Positions 18,198 to 26,576 of a DNA stretch of 37,367 bases are shown here, piece by piece; within the stretch, counting starts at the first letter, position 1; every line of letters begins with the position of its first letter. Both the position numbers and the translations under genes were made by a program. This DNA is from Saprospiraceae bacterium. Its GTDB lineage: Bacteria; Bacteroidota; Bacteroidia; Chitinophagales; Saprospiraceae. The notes beneath the pieces were generated by a model. That model ran no database searches. It saw nothing but the letters and a program-made list of their open reading frames with translations, and was not told where the DNA came from. The stretch covers positions 1 through 37,367 of the forward strand of contig JAHDHW010000036.1 in assembly GCA_020631105.1 (NCBI GenBank). Reading direction: 5' to 3'.

Positions 18198-19709
18198 TTA
18201 TTCTTTTTGGATAACCTCTAGTTGTTCTATATTTATTCGCTTAGCTACGTCTTTGGAAACCACGACGCTTCGATTATCCACGAGAAGCTCAATCTTGTCT
18301 TTATCTTTTTGTTTGACCCTGAAAAGAGACCCGGGTAACAGGCCTAGCTCCCAAAGTTCGGTGCTGACCTGATTGCTGACCTGTTTCTTTGCAATAAGGG
18401 CACTTCTGTTAAGCTCTAATTGAATAAGTGGGTTAGAAGGAATACCTTTTTTTAGAGGAATCGGAGAACCGTGAGGATCAATAGATGGGAATCCTAGCTC
18501 TTCATCTACTTCGTCAAGGAGTTCTTCGGTAAGTAGGTGCTCGTATTTTTCGGCATCTTCATGAATTTGCTCCTCAGTTAATCCCATTTGCTGAACCAGG
18601 TAAGTTTCCCAAAGGCGATGCGCTCTTACTAGTTGTCGAGCTTCTTCTACGCCGTCTGGTGTTAACTTCAGGGATTGATTGGAGAAATTAAGCAATCCTT
18701 TTCCACTGAGCGTTTTCAAATGCGTTTTTAAGCGACCTTTTGAAAGTCCAAGTTTGTTGAATAGTTTCTTAAATGTAAGTCCTCCTTTTTCATGAAGCTT
18801 TAGAGCTTGTTTGAGTGTATCTTCCAATTCAATCTTAGATTGAAGTTTTCGCTTTCTAAAATAACTAAAGACCAAACCTTTCTTTGGTGCAAAAAATACC
18901 GTGACAAAATAAATCATTGTCGCAGTAACGGCCATTGCCGGTCCGGGAGTAGTCTCAAAGTGAACCGCTAATATCATCCCCAGTATCGCAGAAATAAATC
19001 CAATGATTCCTGCAATTATTAAAACTTTATAAAGTTTATCGGATAATAATAATGCGGTTGAAGCAGGAGTGATTAGCATCGCAACAACGAGGATGACACC
19101 TACTGTTTGTAAGGAAGCAACTACTGCAAAAGAGAGCAGTAACATTAAGAAATAGTGTACTGCTGTTACGGAGATTCCCATTGTTTCAGCGATCACTGAT
19201 TGAAAAGTGGTGACAAACAAATATCGGTAGAACACCGCAACACTTACAAGCACATATAATGTAATGAAAGCAGTGAGGTAAATATCTTCATTTGAGATGC
19301 CCAGGATTTTTCCGAAGAGAAAATCATTAAGATCCAAATGAACTCCATCATCCCGGCTGATAGAGGAAATCCCCATTACACCAATCGAAAACATAGCGGT
19401 AAAGACGATACCTACCGCAGCGTCATTTTTAGTTTTAACATTATGCTGGATCCAGGTGATTCCAATGGTTGTGACCAGGCCAGCAACTACAGCACCTGCA
19501 AAAAAACCAAGAGTGCTATATCCTACAATGATATAAGCAATGACAACTCCGGGGAGTATTGCATGGGCAAGTGCATCGCCAATTAGAGCCATATTTCGAA
19601 GTACAATAAAGCAGCCTAATACCCCACACATGATACCGACTAATGAAGATGCAATCAAGGCTCTAAGCGCCCATTCTTCCTGAAAAAGTATTTGAAATAA
19701 TTCACCCAT
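18198..19709 (-). CDS. Metal ABC transporter permease fused to DtxR/MntR-type regulator
   Basis: 503 residues from ATG 19709; a TTG at 19733 would add 8 codons but lies at or before the likely transcription start. Residues 1 to about 275 are an ABC-3 family permease for Mn, Zn or Fe, with eight or so membrane helices and the family's GDALAHAILPGVVIAYI and TPASTALLLSDKL blocks. A cytoplasmic part follows: a winged helix (about 290-350, FKKLFNKLGLSKGRLKTHLK), a DtxR metal-binding/dimerisation domain (about 355-430, RLWETYLVQQMGLTEEQIHE, EKYEHLLTEELLDEVDEELG), and an SH3/FeoA-like end. No ATPase or solute-binding partner lies next to it here. Such fusions exist in Bacteroidota; whether the regulator half still binds DNA from the membrane is open. 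Confidence 0.9.
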   Translation of the reverse strand: MGELFQILFQEEWALRALIASSLVGIMCGVLGCFIVLRNMALIGDALAHAILPGVVIAYIIVGYSTLGFFAGAVVAGLVTTIGITWIQHNVKTKNDAAVGIVFTAMFSIGVMGISSISRDDGVHLDLNDFLFGKILGISNEDIYLTAFITLYVLVSVAVFYRYLFVTTFQSVIAETMGISVTAVHYFLMLLLSFAVVASLQTVGVILVVAMLITPASTALLLSDKLYKVLIIAGIIGFISAILGMILAVHFETTPGPAMAVTATMIYFVTVFFAPKKGLVFSYFRKRKLQSKIELEDTLKQALKLHEKGGLTFKKLFNKLGLSKGRLKTHLKTLSGKGLLNFSNQSLKLTPDGVEEARQLVRAHRLWETYLVQQMGLTEEQIHEDAEKYEHLLTEELLDEVDEELGFPSIDPHGSPIPLKKGIPSNPLIQLELNRSALIAKKQVSNQVSTELWELGLLPGSLFRVKQKDKDKIELLVDNRSVVVSKDVAKRINIEQLEVIQKE

Positions 19710-19734
19710 GCCTGTAAAACTATTATTATACAAC

Positions 19735-19753
19735 CAAATGTACTAAATTTAGT
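19735..19753 (-). promoter_or_regulatory. -7 box and abutting palindrome upstream of permease-DtxR
   Basis: On the minus strand TACATTTG (19735-19742) is a perfect TAnnTTTG, giving initiation near 19728 and a short leader before ATG 19709. The 12-bp palindrome ACTAAATTTAGT (19742-19753) abuts it in the -33/-7 spacer, where a repressor would block polymerase. There is no clear TTTG at -33. Confidence 0.45.
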
Positions 19754-19766
19754 TGGAATAAAAAAT

Positions 19767-19788
19767 ATTTTTAGGCTAATCTAAAAAT
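19767..19788 (-). promoter_or_regulatory. TTAG-N6-CTAA dyad: DtxR-like operator or weak terminator
   Basis: ATTTTTAG-GCTAAT-CTAAAAAT is a perfect 8-bp inverted repeat. It lies 6 bp after the ppx-family stop codon and, on the minus strand, is followed by ATTTTTTATT, so it could be a weak AT-rich terminator. Its core TTAGGCTAATCTAA also resembles DtxR/IdeR-type boxes (TTAGGTTAGSCTAACCTAA), and the next gene contains a DtxR domain. Both roles are possible. Confidence 0.4.
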
Positions 19789-19793
19789 TATAA

Positions 19794-20699
19794 TTAAGCT
19801 TGCATTAATTCGGATAAAATACCTTCTTTCATTGCGTATGCAGAAACAGAGATAGATTGGATGCTCGTTCGATTCAATACAAAATTGATTAAAATTAGGG
19901 CTACTGTAATCAATTCGGCTCGACTATCAGGTATGTCAGGATTGGCCAGGCGTTCTTGAATATTCGTGTTTAGTAAATCTTTGTACATCGGATGAAAATC
20001 TTGCACTTCCACAATACCGTGAATGTTAGAGATTTTTTCCTTACAAAGCATGTTTTCCAGTACATCAAAGGTTCCGGATGCACCGACTAAAACACTAGGT
20101 TGATATTGTTCGATTTGAGGGAATAATGGATGGAGTGTATCTTCGAGAAATTGTTCAATATTAGCAATTTCTTGTGTTGTGATCGGATCATTTTTATGGA
20201 ACTGATTAAACAACACTGCAACGCCGACCGGGAAACTTTGAGCCCAGTAAATACCATCTGAGCCATATAGAATAAATTCAACGCTTCCACCACCGATGTC
20301 CATGATCATTCCGGTCTTGGATTCAATATCAACGGCTTGAATCACACCTTTGTAAATAAGTTCTGCTTCCCGATCACCGGGGATGAGTTGGATTTTAATA
20401 CCTAAATCTTTAGACACTTTTTCGATAAAGTCAGGTCCGTTTTCCGCTGTTCGAAGGGCGGCAGTTCCAAACGCAGTGGCGCCTGAGACCTCAAACTCTT
20501 TCATGACCTCTTTAAAATGACTTAATGCTTCGTAACCTCGCTTAAAAGGGGCTGCCCCAATTCGTTTAATTCCATTCTCTGCAAGTTTTACAAAGATTCG
20601 TTTTCGGAAAAGTTCTTCGAAGCGACCATCTGCTCCGCGGTCAGCAATTAAAAGATGAAAGGTATTGGTGCCTAAGTCAATGACCGCAAATCTATCCAT
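19794..20699 (-). CDS. Ppx/GppA family exopolyphosphatase-type phosphatase
   Basis: 301 residues. It is an ASKHA-fold phosphatase that hydrolyses polyphosphate or pppGpp. The phosphate loop AVIDLGTNTFHLLIADRG is at 5-22, the second loop MIMDIGGGSVEFILYG is in the middle, and VGASGTFDVLEN comes later. It is a single-module protein without the C-terminal HD-like domain of long Ppx. The open frame extends 19 codons upstream, but the canonical MDRFAVIDLGTN start at 20699 overlaps the previous gene by 8 bp, consistent with coupling. It is the last gene of the OMP-lipoprotein-Ppx set. Sequence alone does not separate polyphosphatase from pppGpp hydrolase activity. Confidence 0.9.
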   Translation of the reverse strand: MDRFAVIDLGTNTFHLLIADRGADGRFEELFRKRIFVKLAENGIKRIGAAPFKRGYEALSHFKEVMKEFEVSGATAFGTAALRTAENGPDFIEKVSKDLGIKIQLIPGDREAELIYKGVIQAVDIESKTGMIMDIGGGSVEFILYGSDGIYWAQSFPVGVAVLFNQFHKNDPITTQEIANIEQFLEDTLHPLFPQIEQYQPSVLVGASGTFDVLENMLCKEKISNIHGIVEVQDFHPMYKDLLNTNIQERLANPDIPDSRAELITVALILINFVLNRTSIQSISVSAYAMKEGILSELMQA

Positions 20700-21225
20700 T
20701 ACCAGGCGTTTGAGCGGTTTCAACGGCAGAGACCATTTGGTTGAAAAAGTTGACACCTTCTTGTGTCATTAGATTAGAATAAGTTGCTTTTCCATTTTTG
20801 TAAAAGATGAAAAATGCACATTGTTCAGAAAAGAAAATCTCAGCCTCTAATAAATCTTCTCCACTTGCTTTGTAAAATGCACGTCCCAAACCGGTCGGGC
20901 AACGTGCGATCGTAGTATTATTAGCCGGAGTATCAGAAACGTGCCTTAGGTGTACTTGCGCAGAAGGGTTATTGTCAATACTTGAGCTGATTGGCAAATT
21001 ATAGAATATGTAATCAATCTGATTGGTACTCGTCCAGAGGCTTTTCATTTCTTCAACCGTAATACTAGGAAGGTATACCTGATCATAACCAGCCTCCGTA
21101 TTAGCAGGCTCTTGAACAGGGGTATTAGTATTACTTTCAGCGGTGGCCTCTTGTGAATTAGAATTGCCACAAGCAAAAAACAATGCTAGGACTAATAAAA
21201 ATAATAGTGAGTGTCTAGTTGACAT
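20692..21225 (-). CDS. Lipoprotein of unknown function
   Basis: 177 residues. A clear lipoprotein signal (LLVLALFFAC, Cys19) is followed by a Glu/Thr/Asn-rich linker (20-45). The rest is one compact domain without a motif I recognise, containing FYNLPISSSIDNNPSAQ, RCPTGLGRAFYKASGEDL and IFFSEQCAFFIFYKNGKATY. It ends inside the ppx-family gene (8-bp overlap) and starts 27 bp after the outer membrane protein stop, so the three are one operon. It is envelope-located by its signal; the function is unknown. Confidence 0.75.
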   Translation of the reverse strand: MSTRHSLLFLLVLALFFACGNSNSQEATAESNTNTPVQEPANTEAGYDQVYLPSITVEEMKSLWTSTNQIDYIFYNLPISSSIDNNPSAQVHLRHVSDTPANNTTIARCPTGLGRAFYKASGEDLLEAEIFFSEQCAFFIFYKNGKATYSNLMTQEGVNFFNQMVSAVETAQTPGNG

Positions 21226-21252
21226 AAAGCTGGCTTTTCGAATAAAAGAATA

Positions 21253-21888
21253 TTAGAACATATACAAAGTCTGGAACGTCAAATGTTTTTGAATAAACGG
21301 AATTCCTACATTAATCGGTCCATCACCATTTTTGTACAATGGAGTAATTGATCTGGTGAATCGCCCGGTAAAAGCAAGATTTTTATTCACATAATAAGTT
21401 GCTCCAACTAAAAAGGAAATATCATTTTGACGGAAATCATCCGCTACTCTGGATAGATCTCCATCTGGGTCTTCATCATCAACGATAGCGTTTAGGAGGC
21501 GGCCATAAGAAAAACCGCCATGGAAATGAAGTTTGTAGAACTCCTCCGATTCATCCAACCAATCCTGAAAGTTGAAAACTATTGGGACACTTGCATAATT
21601 TGTAGTGACTTTAAAAGGGAAAAATATTTCATCAAAGTTTTTTTGCGAGCGACTGCCTCGTTGATCAAATAAGAGTTCAATACTCAATTCTACCTTTTCG
21701 TTGACAATAACCACACCTCGCAATCCACCTGTAAATCCAAACTTCAGATATCCACCCGAGTTATCTCCGTCAATCTGTGCGAAATTAGTACCGATGATCG
21801 CACCCGCTTTGAATCGTTGTGTTTGAGCGAATAAATCAGAACTACAGCAAGTCCAAATAAGTGCCAGAGTTAAAATAAGTCGAAACAT
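21253..21888 (-). CDS. Outer membrane beta-barrel protein (PorT-like family)
   Basis: 211 residues with a signal peptide (MFRLILTLALIWTCCSSDLFA, cut before QTQRF). The mature part begins with the typical small-barrel strand FKAGAIIGTNFAQIDG. Alternating strands follow (FGFTGGLRGVVIVNEKVELS, ISFLVGATYYVNKNLAFTGRF), and it ends in HLTFQTLYMF with a terminal Phe, as outer membrane proteins often do. The 'GTNFAQIDGDNSGGYLKFGF' pattern is common in the Bacteroidota porin/PorT-like group. It is first in the operon with the lipoprotein and the Ppx/GppA-family gene. I do not claim it is the T9SS protein PorT itself. Confidence 0.8.
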   Translation of the reverse strand: MFRLILTLALIWTCCSSDLFAQTQRFKAGAIIGTNFAQIDGDNSGGYLKFGFTGGLRGVVIVNEKVELSIELLFDQRGSRSQKNFDEIFFPFKVTTNYASVPIVFNFQDWLDESEEFYKLHFHGGFSYGRLLNAIVDDEDPDGDLSRVADDFRQNDISFLVGATYYVNKNLAFTGRFTRSITPLYKNGDGPINVGIPFIQKHLTFQTLYMF

Positions 21889-22076
21889 ATGCTTTCAATA
21901 ATTAATTGGAAAAATGAGAAATCAGAAACTTTAAAACAATCAATGGGACATTCCGTTTCCTTAAAACGTACAAGATGTAGGAAAAGCGGTATTTAAATCA
22001 ATTTTTCCGATATTTGTCTGCGAAGATACATGCTTTGAGATCAATATCTAAGCAATTAATCATTAGCTCCTCAACA

Positions 22077-22379
22077 ATGTTTAAATATACCAAGCATCAA
22101 CTTAAGAAAATTGAAGGATTACTGGAAGAGATCGGATACACAATTCGGTATGAACGTGGTAACTTTCAATCTGGGTATGCACTCGTCGAAAATAAAAAGA
22201 TAGCGGTTATCAATAAGTTTTTTGATACTGAAGCACGCATCAATAGTTTATTTGATATTCTTTCCAGTATAGAGATCGATTCATCCACATTGGCTGAAAA
22301 AAGCCAGGAGTTCTATGACCTTTTAACCACGAAAATATTACCGGAACGTGATAACTCCGAAGTAGAAAATCCTGCATAA
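22077..22379 (+). CDS. Small conserved hypothetical protein
   Basis: 100 residues from ATG 22077; a TTG 63 bp upstream is possible, but the extra residues look non-native. There is no signal peptide. The sequence is mixed alpha/beta: a helix (TKHQLKKIEGLLEEIGYTI), two strands (RYERGNFQSGYALVENKKIAVINKFFD) and a helical half (ARINSLFDILSSIEI). I recognise it as a conserved Bacteroidota protein of unknown function, without a named domain. The next gene starts one base after its stop, so the two are translationally coupled and probably functionally related to the metallo-hydrolase. Confidence 0.7.
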   Translation: MFKYTKHQLKKIEGLLEEIGYTIRYERGNFQSGYALVENKKIAVINKFFDTEARINSLFDILSSIEIDSSTLAEKSQEFYDLLTTKILPERDNSEVENPA

Positions 22380-22380
22380 C

Positions 22381-23145
22381 TTGAAACTAACTTTTTTAGG
22401 AACGGGGACCTCTCAGGGCATACCAGTCATTGGATGTGATTGTGAAGTCTGTTTGTCTACCGATCCGCAGGATAAAAGACTTCGAACGGCAGCATTTGTT
22501 GAATTAAGAGATACTAATATCGTAATTGATGTCGGACCAGATTTTCGCCAGCAAATGCTTACCAATAATGTTCGGGAAATAGAAGCAGTATTACTAACTC
22601 ACGAACATAATGATCATATCATCGGAATGGATGATGTCCGTCCGTTTAATTTTCGTTTTCGAAGAGATATGCCAGTCTATTGTTCTGAACAGGTACAAAG
22701 AAGCCTGAAAAAGCGATTTTCCTATGCTTTTGATGAAGACCCCTATCCAGGAGCTCCAAGGTTTCAACTTAAAACGATCAAAGCAAGCGAAGTATTTAAG
22801 ATTGGTGAGCAGGAAATTTTACCGATCCAGGTAATGCATGCAAGTATGCCGGTGCTTGGCTTTCGATTTGGAAAACTTACCTACTTGACGGATGCTAAAA
22901 CGATTTCTGATCTGGCATATCAACAACTAGCAGGCACAGAAGTACTTATTTTGAATGCTTTACGAAAGGAAGAGCATCATTCTCACTTGTCTTTGGACGA
23001 AGCTTTAGAAGTTATTGCTCGTATTCAACCAAAACAAGCCTTTTTAATTCATATGAGTCATACCCTGGGCTTAGCAGCGGATATCAACAAAAGCCTACCT
23101 AAAGGTGTTTCACTGGCATATGATGGTCTGACTATTGAGATTTAA
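22381..23145 (+). CDS. PhnP-like MBL-fold metal-dependent hydrolase
   Basis: 254 residues. It is a metallo-beta-lactamase-fold phosphodiesterase of the PhnP/RNase Z-like group. The N terminus LGTGTSQGIPVIGCDCEVC carries the structural zinc cysteines (19, 21, 24). The metal site is HEHNDH at 74-79 and His153 (VMHASMP), with a TDA aspartate (LTYLTDAKT) and a late His in LIHMSHT. The start is a TTG at 22381, fixed because MKLTFLGTGTS is the canonical start, and it begins 1 bp after the previous stop. There is no phosphonate (phn) locus nearby, so a PhnP-type cyclic phosphate substrate is not implied; the physiological substrate is unknown. Confidence 0.88.
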   Translation: MKLTFLGTGTSQGIPVIGCDCEVCLSTDPQDKRLRTAAFVELRDTNIVIDVGPDFRQQMLTNNVREIEAVLLTHEHNDHIIGMDDVRPFNFRFRRDMPVYCSEQVQRSLKKRFSYAFDEDPYPGAPRFQLKTIKASEVFKIGEQEILPIQVMHASMPVLGFRFGKLTYLTDAKTISDLAYQQLAGTEVLILNALRKEEHHSHLSLDEALEVIARIQPKQAFLIHMSHTLGLAADINKSLPKGVSLAYDGLTIEI

Positions 23146-23184
23146 AGCATTATTTTTTGCTCGCATACATTCAAGCCCCCTTTA

Positions 23185-25242
23185 ATGAATCACCTTATCC
23201 ACGAAACTAGCCCCTATCTTTTACAACATGCGCACAATCCGGTGGATTGGTATGCCTGGAAACCGCAGGCTTTTGAGCGGGCAAAAAAGGAAGATAAACC
23301 AATCCTTGTATCCATAGGATATTCTACCTGCCATTGGTGCCACGTGATGGAAAGAGAATCTTTCGAGAATGAATCCGTCGCAGCTTTTATGAATAAGCAC
23401 TTTATCAATATAAAGGTAGATAGAGAAGAACGACCTGATGTTGATCAAATATATATGGAAGCCTGCCAGGTTATTAGTGGTTCTGGTGGTTGGCCTTTGA
23501 ACTGCTTTTTGACGCCTGATGGTCGTCCTTTTTATGCAGGAACCTATTATCCCCCGGAACCCCGTTATAATCGACCTTCCTGGGTTCAGGTATTGCAAAA
23601 CATCAGTAATGCTTATCAAAATAAAAGAGATACCGTCGAAGAGCAGGCGAATAGATTAATAGAGATTATTAATAACTCTGATGGTCGTTTACTTGATCTG
23701 GAGGTGGGAGACCTAAATGTTTCTACTAATTTTGATGCCTCTTTTTCAGAAGAAGTCTATTTTAAATTGAGAGAGCGCTTCGATCGATTGGAGGGTGGCT
23801 TTGGCGGTGCCCCTAAATTCCCTGGGGCGATGTCTTTACGTTATTTATTAGATTATCATTATTTCACCGGTAATACAGAAGCGAAAGAACACTTATTATT
23901 TTCCTTAGATAAAATGGTTCGAGGAGGGATCTATGATCATTTAGGAGGAGGTTTTGCGCGTTATACTGTTGACCGCGCCTGGCTGGTTCCTCATTTTGAA
24001 AAAATGCTCTATGATAATGCTTTGCTCATAGAATTGTTAAGTGATGTGTATAAAACGGAGCCAAAAGAAGAATATGCCGAAACGATTCATCATACCCTGG
24101 CATTCATCCAAAGAGAAATGACGAGCCCGGAAGGAGGCTTTTATGCAGCTTTTGATGCGGATTCGGAAGGAGTAGAAGGAAAGTTTTATGTTTGGGATAA
24201 ATCAGAGATTGATGAAATTCTCGGTGCTGAATTGTCAAAATTATTCTGTGCGGTGTACGGGGTGTCTGATGAAGGTAACTGGGAGCATAAGAATATTTTG
24301 AACAGAAGTCAGGGGTATCAAAGTACGGCGGAGCAACTCAAGATGACAGAAGATGAACTTAAAAAGGAGTTGCAGAAAGCCAAGAAACTGCTTTTTGCAG
24401 AAAGAGTAAAACGAATTCCTCCGGGTTTAGATGATAAAATCTTACTGGATTGGAATGCGCTGATGTGTTCTGCTTACGCAGCGGCCTATACTGCATTGCA
24501 AGTCCCCAGCTATCGGGAGGTAGCGGTTAAGAATTTGGATTTTTTGCTGGGGCGTTTTTCAGCGGACGACAAAGGATCAGCGAAATATCATACTTATAAG
24601 GATGGACAGGCGCAATATCCTGCTTTTCTTAATGACTATGCTTATTTGATCAAAGCTTGCCTGGATGTATACCAAATCACTTTTTCTAATACGTATTTAA
24701 CGCAAGCAAGCCGACTAAACGAATTTGTCCACACGCATTTTTTTGATGAACAGCAAGATTTGTACTATTTTACTGCTGCAAGTCAAACAGATATCGTAAC
24801 CCGCAAAAAGGAAATTTACGATTCTGCCACACCTTCAGGAAATGCAATAATGGTTAGCAATCTTATGCGCTTGGGGATATTAATGGATGCGTCCAACCTT
24901 ACTGCGAGAGCCAATCAAATGTTGAGTAAACTAAAAGGAGCCATTTTGGCCTATCCCGGATCTTTTGCTCAATGGGGACAAAGTGTATTAAAAAGCACTT
25001 TTCCCGGGGCTGAGATTGCAATACTTGGAGGAGAAGCTATGGAGCGAGCAGAAGAAATTCAACAACATTATCTACCAGATACGATAATAATGGCAAGTAA
25101 GGAGGCAAATGAGGAGTATGAATTATTGAAAGGGCGTTTTGATCCTACGACAACATTATTATACTTATGTCGGAACTATACTTGCCAACGCCCCGTAAAA
25201 CGTACCGGAGAATTAATGAAATTGTTAGAAAACAGAACTTAG
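23185..25242 (+). CDS. Thioredoxin domain-containing protein, DUF255 / YyaL family
   Basis: 685 residues, the usual family length. Residues 1-165 form the thioredoxin-like DUF255 domain: [18 protein letters not shown], the CHWCHVM redox motif at 49-55, [20 protein letters not shown] and [13 protein letters not shown]. Residues from about 190 to 560 form an alpha/alpha barrel like N-acylglucosamine 2-epimerases ([48 protein letters not shown]). The tail contains [12 protein letters not shown]. No signal peptide is seen, so it is probably cytoplasmic. The family is near-universal, related to human SPATA20, with no established reaction. It starts 39 bp after the metallo-hydrolase on the same strand. 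Confidence 0.92.
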   Translation: MNHLIHETSPYLLQHAHNPVDWYAWKPQAFERAKKEDKPILVSIGYSTCHWCHVMERESFENESVAAFMNKHFINIKVDREERPDVDQIYMEACQVISGSGGWPLNCFLTPDGRPFYAGTYYPPEPRYNRPSWVQVLQNISNAYQNKRDTVEEQANRLIEIINNSDGRLLDLEVGDLNVSTNFDASFSEEVYFKLRERFDRLEGGFGGAPKFPGAMSLRYLLDYHYFTGNTEAKEHLLFSLDKMVRGGIYDHLGGGFARYTVDRAWLVPHFEKMLYDNALLIELLSDVYKTEPKEEYAETIHHTLAFIQREMTSPEGGFYAAFDADSEGVEGKFYVWDKSEIDEILGAELSKLFCAVYGVSDEGNWEHKNILNRSQGYQSTAEQLKMTEDELKKELQKAKKLLFAERVKRIPPGLDDKILLDWNALMCSAYAAAYTALQVPSYREVAVKNLDFLLGRFSADDKGSAKYHTYKDGQAQYPAFLNDYAYLIKACLDVYQITFSNTYLTQASRLNEFVHTHFFDEQQDLYYFTAASQTDIVTRKKEIYDSATPSGNAIMVSNLMRLGILMDASNLTARANQMLSKLKGAILAYPGSFAQWGQSVLKSTFPGAEIAILGGEAMERAEEIQQHYLPDTIIMASKEANEEYELLKGRFDPTTTLLYLCRNYTCQRPVKRTGELMKLLENRT

Positions 25243-25306
25243 GCAATTTTCAGCCGTTAGAAAAGTTTTATTATTATTCGCTGATCTAACATAAATTGAT
25301 CTCGGA

Positions 25307-25342
25307 TAAATGACCCTGTTTAACGCCGCAAGAACAAGCGGC
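25307..25342 (+). promoter_or_regulatory. Shared 17-bp motif plus GC-rich hairpin upstream of porP
   Basis: TAAATGACCCTGTTTAA (25307-25323) recurs with one change upstream of gldL (27976-27992). It is followed at once by a short GC hairpin, GCCGC-aagaacaa-GCGGC (25325-25342), which stands out in AT-rich DNA. The motif ends 50 bp before the porP ATG. No promoter consensus is seen here; the role is unknown. Confidence 0.45.
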
Positions 25343-25373
25343 TCGCTCTGCTGAGTTTTTGATCACGTTTAAG

Positions 25374-26363
25374 ATGGAAACTATGCAAAAAATTTACTTC
25401 ACAATCGCTTTTTTCCTGACAATCTGCACTTTGTCAGCTCAGCAGGCTCCGCAACAAAGCTTATACATGCTTAATAAGTACAGCTTTAATCCGGCATATG
25501 CAGGATTTGATAATTCTTTAAGTGTCACAGGCGTATTTCGAGGGCAATGGGTTGGGTTGGATGGAGCACCTTCAACACAAATAATTAATGCTCATATGCC
25601 TTTTTACTACTTAGGAGGCGGACTTGGCATAAATCTTGAAAACGATGCAATAGGCGCTGAACGCAACGCCTCAGCAAGTATTTCATACAATTACATGCTG
25701 CCTGTGAGCAAAACCAGTACTTTTTCGGTTGGGATCGCTGCAGGGGTTACACAGAAGTCATTAGACGGAACTAAGTTAAGAGCCCCTCAAGGTTTGTATA
25801 CAGACCAAAATATTATCGACCATCAGGACGATTTACTTCCTTTAGGTACGACAAGTGCCATTGCTCCACTTATTAACATTGGTGTTTACTTTCAAAATGA
25901 AAGGTTTGAAGCGGGAATCTCCACTTCTAATATATCTGAGCCTGTAGCTCAGCTGGATGGAGCTAATGCTGTCACAGAGATTACCTTTGTTCGGAATTAT
26001 TTTGCTAATTTTGCAGCTAATTTTGAAATAGGCAATGCTCTAATCTTACAACCCTCATTATTGTTGAAATCGGATTTGATAGAAACTCAGATAGAAATTT
26101 CAGCAATTGCGAGGTATAGCGACAATATATTCGGGGGTGCTTCGTTTAGAGGATATAATTCCAATTCTTTCGACGCAGTAGTTCTTATAGCAGGCTATAA
26201 ACTCAGCGAAAACTTAACCTTGGCTTACGCATATGACATTACGATCTCGGATCTAAGTCAGGTGAGTAGAGGATCACACGAAGTGATGTTGAACTATAAC
26301 CTGAATAAAGCCTTCGGAAAAGGAAGGTTGCCAAAGATTATTTATAATCCGCGGTTTCTGTAA
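25374..26363 (+). CDS. porP: PorP/SprF family type IX secretion outer membrane protein
   Basis: 329 residues from ATG 25374; a second ATG at 25383 is equally good. The signal peptide is IYFTIAFFLTICTLSA, cut before QQAPQQ. The mature start SLYMLNKYSFNPAYAGFDNSLSVTGVFRGQWVGLDG is the hallmark of PorP/SprF proteins, outer membrane barrels needed for secretion or surface display of T9SS cargo. Further barrel strands follow, ending NLNKAFGKGRLPKIIYNPRFL. The position directly before gldK-L-M-N mirrors the porP-porK-porL-porM-porN order of Porphyromonas gingivalis, so this is likely the core PorP rather than one of the many cargo-linked SprF copies. Confidence 0.92.
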   Translation: METMQKIYFTIAFFLTICTLSAQQAPQQSLYMLNKYSFNPAYAGFDNSLSVTGVFRGQWVGLDGAPSTQIINAHMPFYYLGGGLGINLENDAIGAERNASASISYNYMLPVSKTSTFSVGIAAGVTQKSLDGTKLRAPQGLYTDQNIIDHQDDLLPLGTTSAIAPLINIGVYFQNERFEAGISTSNISEPVAQLDGANAVTEITFVRNYFANFAANFEIGNALILQPSLLLKSDLIETQIEISAIARYSDNIFGGASFRGYNSNSFDAVVLIAGYKLSENLTLAYAYDITISDLSQVSRGSHEVMLNYNLNKAFGKGRLPKIIYNPRFL

Positions 26364-26400
26364 GTACACACTATTGATTCCCCTATTTCGCACTAATTTT

Positions 26401-26425
26401 TAGTATTTCAATACTATTATTTTTG
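26401..26425 (+). terminator. Weak hairpin after porP
   Basis: TAGTAT-ttca-ATACTA (26401-26416) followed by TTATTTTTG. The stem is only 6 bp and AT-rich, so at most it attenuates read-through from porP into gldK. A second small hairpin with a T5 tail (GCGT-N7-ACGC, 26432-26451) lies just downstream. Confidence 0.3.
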
Positions 26426-26521
26426 AAATCGGCGTTCTTAGTACGCTTTTTGTCAGTACTTTAATTTATAGGCAAATTCAAGAATAGATTTTTTTTGTAA
26501 TAAGTACAAACGAACTATATT

Positions 26522-26529
26522 TACATTTG
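26522..26529 (+). promoter_or_regulatory. Candidate -7 box of the gldKLMN operon
   Basis: TACATTTG fits TAnnTTTG exactly and lies 47 bp before the gldK ATG. The nearest TTTG (26494-26497) is 24 bp upstream, longer than the usual 19. The same octamer occurs upstream of the TPR lipoprotein (6509) and of the permease-DtxR gene (19735-19742, minus strand). Confidence 0.4.
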
Positions 26530-26576
26530 CTTTTTTGCAATTTAATTTTAATCTGAAGGAAAACTCGGGTGTTAAA

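Noticed and set aside
18170-18205. Hairpin AAGAATA / TATTCTT between rbfA and the permease gene as terminator
   Set aside because: A 7-bp AT-only stem with a 22-nt loop, reaching into both coding regions, is too weak to call.
19710-19733. TTG-initiated extension of the permease-DtxR protein
   Set aside because: The TTG lies at or before the transcription start predicted from TACATTTG; ATG 19709 gives a normal permease N terminus.
20700-20756. 19-codon N-terminal extension of the Ppx/GppA protein
   Set aside because: It would overlap the lipoprotein gene by 65 bp and adds residues before the canonical MDRFAVIDLGTN start.
26535-26576. TTG-initiated extension of GldK
   Set aside because: It would place 14 polar residues before the lipoprotein signal; ATG 26577 gives a normal signal with Cys20.
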